A stretch of DNA of 25,549 nucleotides from contig DASXUC010000124.1 in assembly GCA_036505015.1 (NCBI GenBank), positions 1-25,549 of the forward strand. Reading direction: 5' to 3'. This stretch comes from DASXUC01 sp036505015 (lineage in GTDB: Bacteria > Sysuimicrobiota > Sysuimicrobiia > Sysuimicrobiales > Kaftiobacteriaceae). The notes below the pieces were generated by a model, which saw only the letters and a program-made list of their open reading frames with translations, made no database searches and was not told the origin of the DNA. Numbering within the stretch: the first letter of the stretch is position 1; every line of letters starts with the position of its first letter. Below are positions 7,937 through 15,148 of the stretch, piece by piece. The translations under genes and the position numbers were made by a program.

Positions 7937-8791
7937 GTGCGGGTCGCGTTTCAAGGCGAGCGTGGCGCGTACAGCGAGGAGGCCGCCGCGGCATTGCTGG
8001 GCGACGTGGAGGTGGCCCCGTACGCGTCGCTCGCGGAGGTGTTCGAGGCGGTCACGCGCGGCGCAGCCGACCGTGCGGTCGTCCCCGTGGAGAACTCGCA
8101 GGCCGGGTCGATCAACGAGACGTACGATCTGCTGATCTCGCATTCCCTGTTCATCACCGCCGAGCTCGACCTGCGCATCCGCCACTGCCTGCTGGCGGTG
8201 GCCGGACAGACGCTGGCTGACATCACGACGGTGTCCTCGCATCCGCAGGCGCTGGCGCAGTGCGACGAGTTCATCCGGCGGCACGGGTTGGCGGCCGTCC
8301 CCGCCTATGACACCGCGGGCAGCGCGAAGATGGTGGCGGAGCGCAAGGTGCGGCGTACCGCGGCGATCGCCGGACGGCGGGCCGCGGAGATCTACGGCCT
8401 GGAAGTGCTCGCCGAGGGGATCGAGACGAATCTGTACAACTACACGAAATTCCTCCTCCTCAGCACGACGCCGGCGCCCAGACAGCCCGATTCGAAGACG
8501 TCGATCGTCTTCACCACCGAGAACATCCCCGGTGCACTCTACAAGGCGCTGGGAGCGCTTGCGACGCGCTCGCTGAACCTGACCAAGCTGGAGTCCCGCC
8601 CGCGACGCGAGGTGCCGTGGGAGTACGTCTTCTACGTCGACTTCGAAGGTCATCAGGATGACCCCGAGGCCGCCGCGGCGCTATCCGACCTGGCCCGCGT
8701 GTGCGTGTTCCACCGCGTGCTGGGGAGTTATCCGAAGTCCCCGAACCACTCGCTGCGCTCGGGTTCGGGGCAAGCGTCCGGACTGCCCTAA
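7937..8791 (+). CDS. pheA: Prephenate dehydratase with ACT domain
   Basis: A 284-residue monofunctional enzyme converting prephenate to phenylpyruvate in phenylalanine synthesis. The catalytic PBP-like domain covers residues 1 to about 178 (FQGERGAYSEEAA at the N-terminus, VVPVENSQAGSI at 48-59). The usual T-R-F motif appears as TKF (170-172), a conservative change. The C-terminal ACT domain carries GALYKAL (199-205) and ESRP (219-222), the phenylalanine-binding signatures, so feedback inhibition is expected. The last 17 or so codons (SPNHSLRSGSG...) come from a dispersed hairpin repeat whose relative lies at 17610-17645, so the family domain effectively ends near residue 265. The start is GTG at 7937; pxpBC begins three bases after its stop. 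Confidence 0.95.
   Translation: MRVAFQGERGAYSEEAAAALLGDVEVAPYASLAEVFEAVTRGAADRAVVPVENSQAGSINETYDLLISHSLFITAELDLRIRHCLLAVAGQTLADITTVSSHPQALAQCDEFIRRHGLAAVPAYDTAGSAKMVAERKVRRTAAIAGRRAAEIYGLEVLAEGIETNLYNYTKFLLLSTTPAPRQPDSKTSIVFTTENIPGALYKALGALATRSLNLTKLESRPRREVPWEYVFYVDFEGHQDDPEAAAALSDLARVCVFHRVLGSYPKSPNHSLRSGSGQASGLP
8739..8775 (+). repeat. Dispersed hairpin repeat (family 2, copy 1) inside the 3' end of pheA
   Basis: The core CCGAACC (8741-8747) pairs with GGTTCGG (8762-8768) around ACTCGCTGCGCTCG. A second copy with five differences over about 30 bases lies after tsaB at 17610. Here the repeat is read through as the C-terminus of PheA. Confidence 0.65.
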
Positions 8792-8794
8792 CTC

Positions 8795-10399
8795 GTGAGC
8801 GAGTTCCCGCGGATTCTGCCGTTTGGGGATCGCGCGCTCGTGGTGGAGTTTGAGGACGTCCTGTCGCCCGAGGTGAATGCGCGGGTGCGCGCGCTCGCCC
8901 TGCGTCTTGACGCGCTGCCGGGAGTGGTGGAGACGGTGCCCACGTTTCGATCCCTGCTGGTGGTGATCGATCCCGCGGTTTCATCACAGGCGATTGCGGA
9001 CGACGCGCTGCGGTTGGCCGGAACCACAACGGCGACCGCCGCCGGAGCGACCCGCACCGTTGAGGTGCCCGTCGTCTATGGCGGTGAGTACGGGCCGGAT
9101 CTGCCGGACGTCGCGGCAGCCACCGGGCTGACGGCGGAAGAGGTTGTCCGGATCCACAGCGGGCGGGAGTATCTCGTCTACATGCTCGGGTTCGCGCCGG
9201 GCTTCCCATACATAGGCCCGTTGGATCAGCGCCTCCGCGTACCGCGGCTGGATTCGCCCCGAGTCCGGGTCCCCGCGGGATCGGTGGCCGTCGCCGACGT
9301 GCTGACCGCGATCTATCCGCTGCAGACGCCAGGCGGTTGGCGGCTCATTGGCCGCACCCCGCTGCGCACGTATGATCCCACGGACGCCGATCCCTTTTTC
9401 TTTCATCCTGGAGACCGCGTGCGCTTTGTGCCCGTGGAAGATGCCGCGTTTTCCGTTGGTGCACTGGACCATCCGCGCCCAATCCACGCGGGACGTCACC
9501 CGGTATTCGAGGTCCTGGAGCCGGGCCTGTACTCGACCCTTCAGGACGCAGGTCGGCCCGGATTCCGCAGCCGTGGTCTGCCGGCCTCCGGGGCAATGGA
9601 TCCCCTCGCGCTGCAGATTGCCAACGCGGTGGTCGGAAATCCGCAAGGCGCTGCCGCGCTGGAGGTGACGGCCCCCGGACCGGTGCTGCGCGCCCTGGAA
9701 ACGGCGACCGTCGCGGTGGCCGGCGCGGATCTTTCGGCGACGATCGACGGCACGGCGATCGAGCCGGCGGTTCCCGTAGCCATCAGGCCCGGGCAGACGA
9801 TGCGATTCGGCTTTCCACGTCGGGGGGTGTGGGCCTACGTTGCCGTGGCCGGAGGGATTCGGGTGCCGATGGTGTTGGGCAGCGCGTCGACGTATGTCCC
9901 CGGAGGCATCGGCGGCATGGGAGGGCGCCGTCTGATCGCCGGCGACATCCTGGGCCGCGGCGAGGGCGAGACCGGTTCCGCCGCGCTCACCACGCCCTCG
10001 CTGGTGCTCCCGGTGAAGGAAGTGACGATCCGCTGCGTGCTCGGACCCCAGGCGGATTGGTTCACCGCAGATGCGGGCGAAACGCTGCGGACTGCGGCGT
10101 ATCGCGTCACCGTGCGCAGCGATCGCGCGGGAATCCGGCTGGAGGGTCCGGGCTTGCAGCACCGCGGCCGGGCCGACATCTTATCCGACGGTATGCTCCC
10201 CGGCGCTATCCAGGTGCCCGGGGGCGGTCAGCCAATTGTCATAATGCCCGATGGGCCCACGACCGGCGGGTATCCAAAGATCGGCGTGGTTGTCTCTGCG
10301 GATCTGCGGTTGCTCGCCCAGGCCCAGCCCGGGACGCGCATACGCTTTGTGGAAACCACAGTGGAGGAGGCACACTCGCACGACGATGCAGCTCGGTAG
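8795..10399 (+). CDS. 5-oxoprolinase subunits B and C fused (PxpBC; KipI-KipA/allophanate hydrolase-like)
   Basis: A 534-residue fusion. Residues 1 to about 215 are the PxpB/KipI part (ILPFGDRALVVEFED at the start; YLVYMLGFAPGFPYIG and QTPGGWRLIGRTP in the middle). Residues about 228-525 are the PxpC/KipA part (VLEPGLYSTLQDAGRPGFRS, SGAMDPLALQIAN, then TGGYPKIGVV near the end). The known PxpABC complex hydrolyses 5-oxoproline to glutamate using ATP. PxpA (LamB/YcsF) is not in this window, so the full reaction needs a partner elsewhere; a carboxylase- or kinase-regulator role as for KipI/KipA is an alternative. The start is GTG 8795, three bases after pheA. The gene overlaps the next one by 14 bases. 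Confidence 0.9.
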   Translation: MSEFPRILPFGDRALVVEFEDVLSPEVNARVRALALRLDALPGVVETVPTFRSLLVVIDPAVSSQAIADDALRLAGTTTATAAGATRTVEVPVVYGGEYGPDLPDVAAATGLTAEEVVRIHSGREYLVYMLGFAPGFPYIGPLDQRLRVPRLDSPRVRVPAGSVAVADVLTAIYPLQTPGGWRLIGRTPLRTYDPTDADPFFFHPGDRVRFVPVEDAAFSVGALDHPRPIHAGRHPVFEVLEPGLYSTLQDAGRPGFRSRGLPASGAMDPLALQIANAVVGNPQGAAALEVTAPGPVLRALETATVAVAGADLSATIDGTAIEPAVPVAIRPGQTMRFGFPRRGVWAYVAVAGGIRVPMVLGSASTYVPGGIGGMGGRRLIAGDILGRGEGETGSAALTTPSLVLPVKEVTIRCVLGPQADWFTADAGETLRTAAYRVTVRSDRAGIRLEGPGLQHRGRADILSDGMLPGAIQVPGGGQPIVIMPDGPTTGGYPKIGVVVSADLRLLAQAQPGTRIRFVETTVEEAHSHDDAAR

Positions 10400-11378
10400 T
10401 CTGCCCCGCGTCAAGCTGGCCTATCTGCCGACCCCGTTGGAGGAGGCCCCGCGCCTGAGTCAATTTCTCGGCGGGCCGAGGATCTGGATTAAGCGCGACG
10501 ATCTGACCGGTTTGGCGATGGGCGGGAACAAGGCGCGCAAACTCGAGTTTCAGATGGGCCAGGCCCGGGCCCGCGACGCGGACGTGATCATTACCGTGGG
10601 GGCGCCGCAGTCCAATCACGCGCGGATGACCGCGGCGGCTGCAAAACGGCTGGGCATGGACGCGGTGATCGTGCTCGGCGGGGACGCCCCGGAGTTCTTC
10701 CAGGGGAATCTGCTGCTCGACCGGATCTTCGGCGCGGACGTGCGGATTCTGCAGACCGATGACGACTACATCCTTAGCGCAACGATCGAAGACATCGCGC
10801 GGCAGCTCAAGCAGCAGGGGCGCCGGCCGTTCATCATCCCGCGTGGAGCCAGCAACGCCTACGGCGCGGCGGCATACCTGGAAGCCGCGATAGAGACCCT
10901 GTCCCAGGCGAACGCCATGGGCATCCGGTTGGATGCCATCGTGCATGCCAGTACGTCGGGGGGCACGCAGTCCGGGCTGTATACGGGCACGCGGTTGACA
11001 GAAAGCGGGGTGCAGGTGATTGGGATCAGCGCGGGACCCAAGAAAGAAGTCGTGGTCAAACGCGTGCTGGGGATCGTGACCGAACTCGCCGAACTGCTGG
11101 ACCTGCAGTGGCGACCCCATCCCGACGACATCATCGTCTATGATGACTATGTCGGCGAGAAGTACGCGGTGCCGACGCCGGAATGCCTCGAGGCCATCCG
11201 GATCCTGGCGCGGACCGAAGGCATCCTGCTCGATCCGGTGTACACCGGCAAAGGGATGGCCGGTTTGATGGGTCTGATTTCGTCCGGACGCTTCACGCCC
11301 GACCAGAACGTCGTCTTCTGGCACACCGGCGGCCAGCCCGCGCTGTTCGCGTTCGCGGGTCTGCTGCAGGAGGGGTAG
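10386..11378 (+). CDS. D-cysteine desulfhydrase / ACC deaminase family PLP enzyme
   Basis: A 330-residue fold-type II PLP enzyme. WIKRDDLTG at 34-42 and GGNKARKLEF with the PLP lysine K49 are the hallmarks of the D-cysteine desulfhydrase/1-aminocyclopropane-1-carboxylate deaminase family. GAPQSNHARMTAAAA binds the substrate carboxylate, and HASTSGGTQSGLYTG is the phosphate-binding loop. Family members release pyruvate, ammonia and sulfide from D-cysteine, or act on ACC, L-cysteate or other D-amino acids; the sequence alone does not settle the substrate. The ATG at 10386 overlaps the end of pxpBC. The nearest strong ribosome site (GGAGGAGG) is unusually far upstream, about 16 bases. puuD follows after two bases. 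Confidence 0.85.
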   Translation: MQLGSLPRVKLAYLPTPLEEAPRLSQFLGGPRIWIKRDDLTGLAMGGNKARKLEFQMGQARARDADVIITVGAPQSNHARMTAAAAKRLGMDAVIVLGGDAPEFFQGNLLLDRIFGADVRILQTDDDYILSATIEDIARQLKQQGRRPFIIPRGASNAYGAAAYLEAAIETLSQANAMGIRLDAIVHASTSGGTQSGLYTGTRLTESGVQVIGISAGPKKEVVVKRVLGIVTELAELLDLQWRPHPDDIIVYDDYVGEKYAVPTPECLEAIRILARTEGILLDPVYTGKGMAGLMGLISSGRFTPDQNVVFWHTGGQPALFAFAGLLQEG

Positions 11379-11380
11379 TG

Positions 11381-12103
11381 ATGAAACCACGCATCGGCGT
11401 CACGACATCCGTCGGCGGTTCGCAGCGCCCGAAGAACCAGCGGTACATCGAGGCGGTCCAGCGCGCCGGCGGCGAGCCGGTCTGGATCGAACCTCAGCAT
11501 GTTGCGGCTGCCGGCGGCCCCAAGGCCCTCCTCGAGACGCTGGACGGCCTGCTGCTCAGCGGCGGCCGCGATATCGATCCCAATGAGTACGGCGAGACGC
11601 TGATCGAAGGCATCGGCGTGGAGCTCGATCCGGAGCGCTACCGCGCGGAACTCCCACTGGCTCGCGAGGCGCTGGCGATGGATTTTCCGATCTTAGGCAT
11701 CTGCGGGGGCATGCAGGCGCTCACGGTGGCCTCGGGTGGCGTCCTTTACCAGGACCTCTCGTTGATCGGCATCGAGGTCGCCGATCACTACGTGAAGGGC
11801 CGACCGGTGTTCCATCCGGTGACGGTGGCTCCGCAGACCCGGCTGGCCGAGATCCTGAGCGCCGGTCCGGTCAACGTCGCGAGCTCCCACCACCAGGTCG
11901 TCAAGACTCCAGGGCAGGGATTCGTAGTGGTCGCTACCGCACCCGACGGCGTCATCGAGGCCGTGGAGGCGCCGGCGCATCGCTTCGTTATCGCGCTGCA
12001 GTGGCATCCTGACTTGATGCCGGACGACATTCGGCAGAGGCGAACATTCGAGGAGCTGGTCGCTGCGGCGGCGCGCGCCGCGGTGGTCTCCCGCCCGACG
12101 TAG
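11381..12103 (+). CDS. Gamma-glutamyl-gamma-aminobutyrate hydrolase family (PuuD-like, peptidase C26)
   Basis: A 240-residue class I glutamine-amidotransferase-like hydrolase. Seen: GLLLSGGRDIDPNEYGE (57-71), the nucleophile elbow LGICGGMQAL with C108, and ALQWHPD near the end with H209. Members hydrolyse gamma-glutamyl amides, for example gamma-glutamyl-GABA in putrescine breakdown. The third triad position, normally glutamate in HPE, is aspartate here (D211), which may be tolerated or may change activity. The start ATG 11381 has AGGAGGGG at good spacing. The gene is two bases after the PLP enzyme and overlaps the following kinase gene in a TAGTG junction. No other putrescine genes are in view, so the exact substrate is unknown. 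Confidence 0.85.
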   Translation: MKPRIGVTTSVGGSQRPKNQRYIEAVQRAGGEPVWIEPQHVAAAGGPKALLETLDGLLLSGGRDIDPNEYGETLIEGIGVELDPERYRAELPLAREALAMDFPILGICGGMQALTVASGGVLYQDLSLIGIEVADHYVKGRPVFHPVTVAPQTRLAEILSAGPVNVASSHHQVVKTPGQGFVVVATAPDGVIEAVEAPAHRFVIALQWHPDLMPDDIRQRRTFEELVAAAARAAVVSRPT

Positions 12104-13101
12104 TGCCCTCTTCGCTTACGTGGACCCAGCCGCACTGGCTTCAGCATGCCCACGGATGGATCTTGGTCCAGCTGCGGCAGCTGAATGTAAGCCTCCGCGG
12201 GCCGATTGAGCAGCCGCACATTTACCCCTGGGCGACGGTGCTCAGGGTCTCGACCGATCGGGGCGATCTCTTTTTCAAAGCATCGCTTCCGGTGCTGGCA
12301 CACGAGCCGGCTTTGACTGAGATGCTGGCTCGGTGGCGGCCCGACTGCACGGCGGATGTCCTCGCCACAGACCGGGACCGCGGCTGGATGCTCACGCGCG
12401 ACGCCGGCGCGAAACTGCGAGACGTCATCGCCTCTTCTGGTGATCGCAGTCACTGGATGCGCGTGTTGCCCTTGTACGCGGAGCTGCAAATCCAGATGGG
12501 AGAGCGGCTCGCCGATCTGCTGGCCGTGGGTGTCCCCGATCACCGGCTGGGAACCCTCCCCCGCCGTTACGAAAATCTTCTGGGTGACCGGCAGGCCCTG
12601 CGCATCGGTCTGGACGAGGGGCTGTCTCCCGGGGAGTACGAGCGTCTGCTGAACCATGCTCTGCGGTTTGCCGAGCTGTGCCGGTCTCTGGAGGAGTTTG
12701 ATATCCCCGAGTCGCTTCAGCATGATGACTTCCACAGCGGGAACATTTTCGTCCAGGACGGTCGGTATGTGTTTTTTGACTGGGGTGACAGCTGCGTGGC
12801 GCATCCCTTCTTTAGCATGGTGGTCACCTTCCGAGTGATCGCACACGAGTTTGGAGTGGAGGCGGGAGGCCCTGAAATCGTCCGGTTACGCGATGCGTAC
12901 ATCGAACCGTGGACACGGGTTCGCTCGCGATCCACGGTGCTCGAGGCGTTCGCGATTGCCCAGCAAGTGGGCACCGTGTGCCGGGTACTCACCTGGCACG
13001 GGGTCATCTCTGGCCTGGAAGAACCCTTCCGCTCCGAGTATGGCGAAGCAGTGCCGCGCTGGCTGCGAGCGTTTCTGTCAGCTGCGTCCGGTCAGGTCTG
13101 A
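12103..13101 (+). CDS. APH-fold phosphotransferase, substrate unknown
   Basis: A 332-residue protein of the aminoglycoside phosphotransferase/choline kinase-like family. The catalytic loop is LQHDDFHSGNIFV (H207, D209 as likely base, N214) and the metal-binding DFG-equivalent is FFDWGD (D226). The N-lobe is recognisable from VLRVSTDRGDLFFKAS, where K59 could be the ATP-binding lysine. The family includes antibiotic kinases but also many kinases of sugars, amino alcohols and other small metabolites, so resistance should not be assumed. It is the last gene of the alr-to-kinase run, is coupled to puuD by TAGTG, and starts with GTG. Nothing in the context names its substrate. Confidence 0.82.
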   Translation: MPSSLTWTQPHWLQHAHGWILVQLRQLNVSLRGPIEQPHIYPWATVLRVSTDRGDLFFKASLPVLAHEPALTEMLARWRPDCTADVLATDRDRGWMLTRDAGAKLRDVIASSGDRSHWMRVLPLYAELQIQMGERLADLLAVGVPDHRLGTLPRRYENLLGDRQALRIGLDEGLSPGEYERLLNHALRFAELCRSLEEFDIPESLQHDDFHSGNIFVQDGRYVFFDWGDSCVAHPFFSMVVTFRVIAHEFGVEAGGPEIVRLRDAYIEPWTRVRSRSTVLEAFAIAQQVGTVCRVLTWHGVISGLEEPFRSEYGEAVPRWLRAFLSAASGQV

Positions 13102-13298
13102 GATGAGGAACGGGGTCGGTTCCGTTTGTTGCGCCTACCGCCGGCGGCGCGGTGACGCTTCCATCAGATCGGACAACCGCCGGGCCCCCGGTATTTGTGG
13201 CCTCTCGAGCAGGTTTTCCAGCCGCCCTTGTTGGCTTGTACCATGTAGGTCTTTTCCCCGCGGCGTCACATCTTCGTACGACAGACAAGCGTTTGGCA

Positions 13299-13340
13299 GG
13301 AGGTGACAGTCACCTCCGCGCCTCGGTGACAGTCACTTCC
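13299..13340. repeat. Two GTGAC-A-GTCAC palindromes before the DNA ligase gene
   Basis: The 289-base gap after the APH-like gene holds GGAGGTGACAGTCACCTCC (13299-13317, nine-base arms around one A). A second GGTGACAGTCAC at 13325-13336 is followed by TTCCTCC. The first could form a hairpin or be a dimeric operator; the second repeats the inner core exactly. The rest of the gap (13102-13298) shows no gene or clear signal. Confidence 0.6.
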
Positions 13341-13378
13341 TCCTCCGGGCTCAGCCCGATGCCCCCGCCCGTTTTTGT

Positions 13379-13384
13379 TAGAAT
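13379..13384 (+). promoter_or_regulatory. -10 element for a probably leaderless DNA ligase mRNA
   Basis: TAGAAT (five of six matches to TATAAT) ends six bases before the GTG start of the ligase gene. A transcript starting seven bases after the hexamer would begin on the start codon itself. No ribosome site precedes the GTG, which agrees with leaderless initiation. No good -35 hexamer is seen at the usual distance. Confidence 0.5.
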
Positions 13385-13390
13385 TGAGTT

Positions 13391-15148
13391 GTGCGGCGAC
13401 TGGCAGAAGTCCTGGAGGCGATTTCCGGGACATCGAGCAAACTGGAAAAAGTGCGGCTGCTCGCCGAGTATCTGCCGACGCTCAGCGACGCTGAGCTCCG
13501 CATCGCCTGCACCTACCTGACCGGGTCCACCTTTCCCGCCGGCGATCCCCGCAAGCTGAACGTCGGCTGGTCCGCGATCGTCGATGCCCTCTTTGAGGTC
13601 TCGGGAGCGCCGCCGGAGGCGCTGGATCAGAGCTACCTGCAGCACGGCGACCTGGGCAAGGTCGCCTACGAACTCCTCGCGCAGAAAAACCGGCAGGGAC
13701 TGTTCCGGACACCGCTCACGCTGCCGGCCGTGGACCGCATGTTCTCGCAGATGTCCGCCGCCGAGGGCAAGGGTTCCCGGGGCACCAAACTGCAGGCGAT
13801 GCGGGCGCTGTTCGCCGATGCCGACCCATTGGAAGCGAAGTACCTGGTGCGCATCATCACGTCAGACATGCGTGTGGGTTTGAAAGAAGGCCTGCTGGAG
13901 GAGGGCATGGCCAAGGCGTTCAACCAGCCGCTCGCCGACGTGCGCCGGGCCAACATGCTGATCAGCGACGTCGGGGAGGTGGCGGTGATGGCCCGAGCCG
14001 GCCGCCTTGCCGATGCCACGCTGGAGATGTTTCGCCCGTTCCACTTCATGCTGGCGGATACGATCTTCTCGGTGGACGAGGCGTTCGAACCATTTGGGCG
14101 CTCGGGACAGGCGGCGGTCCGCCCGGAGTGGGTGATGGTCGAAGAGAAGTACGACGGCATCCGCGCCCAGGTCCACCGGCACGGGGACCGTCTGGCAATC
14201 TTTACGCGGACACTCGACGAGATCACCCCCTCGTTTCCCGAATTGCTGACCGACCTGCGGGCGCTGGCGGCGCAGTACATCATCGACGGGGAAATCGTGG
14301 CCTGGCGCGACGGCCGCGCCATCCCGTTTACGCACCTGCAGCAGCGGCTGCGCCGCAAGGATCCCGGCAGCCTGCTCGAGACGGTGCCGGTGGTCATGTT
14401 TGTCTTTGATCTGCTGCAGCTTGACGGGGCTGTCCTGATGGACGAACCGCTGGCCGACCGCCGGCGGCGCCTGGAAGCCCTGCACTTCGGCAGCCGCGTC
14501 CAGCCCGGGTTGTCGACGGTGGCCCGCGTGCCCGACGAATTGACCGCGCGCTTCCGGCAGGCCCGCGACCGCGGGAACGAAGGGCTGGTCATCAAACTGC
14601 CTGACTCGCGCTACCAGCCGGGCCGGCGGGGGCGGCAGTGGATGAAGTTGAAGGAAGAACTCGCCACCCTCGACGTCGTGGTGGTCGCGGCCGAGCACGG
14701 GCACGGCAAGCGGGCGGGGGTGCTGAGCGACGTGACGTTCGCCGTCCGCAACGGCGACGGCGAGTTCGTGCCCATCGGCAAGGCATACAGCGGATTGACC
14801 GACGAGGAAATCGCCACGCTGACGGCGTGGTTCCGCGCGCACACCGTCGCCGACCGGGGCCGCGTGAAGATCGTCGAGCCGCGGATCGTGCTGGAGGTTG
14901 CGTTCGATGCGGTGACGAAGAGCGAGCGCCACCGGTCGGGATATGCGCTGCGGTTCCCCCGCATCAAGCGCATCCGCGACGACAAGCGACCCGAGGAGGT
15001 CAATACGCTGCAGGACGTGGCGCAGATCTATGAGGCGCAGGGGGCGAGCCGGGGCGGCGATCCCCGAACTATTCGCGATGCGCAGTTTGGGGGTGCGCCC
15101 CGCGAAGCGCTGGGGGCAGACGGACGGAGAGGTAGGCGGACACGATGA
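13391..15148 (+). CDS. ATP-dependent DNA ligase, archaeal/LigI type
   Basis: A 585-residue DNA ligase. Residues 1 to about 215 form the helical DNA-binding domain (SSKLEKVRLLAEYL, LNVGWSAIVDAL). The nucleotidyltransferase domain has motif I EEKYDGIRAQ with nucleophile K253, motif III around IIDGEIVAW, motif IV EGLVIK and motif V WMKLK. The C-terminal OB fold ends in RHRSGYALRFPRIKRIRDDK, as in archaeal and eukaryotic ligase I. All catalytic motifs are present. Bacteria normally use NAD-dependent LigA for replication, so this is probably an additional repair ligase, or a horizontally acquired one. The start is GTG 13391, immediately after a -10-like TAGAAT. Its stop overlaps the nfeD start (ATGA), so it heads the ligase-nfeD-tsa run. 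Confidence 0.94.
   Translation: MRRLAEVLEAISGTSSKLEKVRLLAEYLPTLSDAELRIACTYLTGSTFPAGDPRKLNVGWSAIVDALFEVSGAPPEALDQSYLQHGDLGKVAYELLAQKNRQGLFRTPLTLPAVDRMFSQMSAAEGKGSRGTKLQAMRALFADADPLEAKYLVRIITSDMRVGLKEGLLEEGMAKAFNQPLADVRRANMLISDVGEVAVMARAGRLADATLEMFRPFHFMLADTIFSVDEAFEPFGRSGQAAVRPEWVMVEEKYDGIRAQVHRHGDRLAIFTRTLDEITPSFPELLTDLRALAAQYIIDGEIVAWRDGRAIPFTHLQQRLRRKDPGSLLETVPVVMFVFDLLQLDGAVLMDEPLADRRRRLEALHFGSRVQPGLSTVARVPDELTARFRQARDRGNEGLVIKLPDSRYQPGRRGRQWMKLKEELATLDVVVVAAEHGHGKRAGVLSDVTFAVRNGDGEFVPIGKAYSGLTDEEIATLTAWFRAHTVADRGRVKIVEPRIVLEVAFDAVTKSERHRSGYALRFPRIKRIRDDKRPEEVNTLQDVAQIYEAQGASRGGDPRTIRDAQFGGAPREALGADGRRGRRTR

Noticed and set aside
7433..8653. A 406-codon minus-strand frame over alr and pheA
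   Set aside because: It overlaps two strongly conserved genes on the other strand and resembles no family; it is a codon-bias artefact.
12103..13101. An antibiotic-resistance kinase
   Set aside because: The APH fold is clear, but there is no specific similarity to known aminoglycoside or macrolide kinases that I can see, and the context is metabolic.
13102..13390. A small gene or tRNA in the gap before the DNA ligase
   Set aside because: Frames here run into the ligase or APH-like gene as shadows, and no cloverleaf or CCA end was seen; only the palindromes and the -10 are supported.
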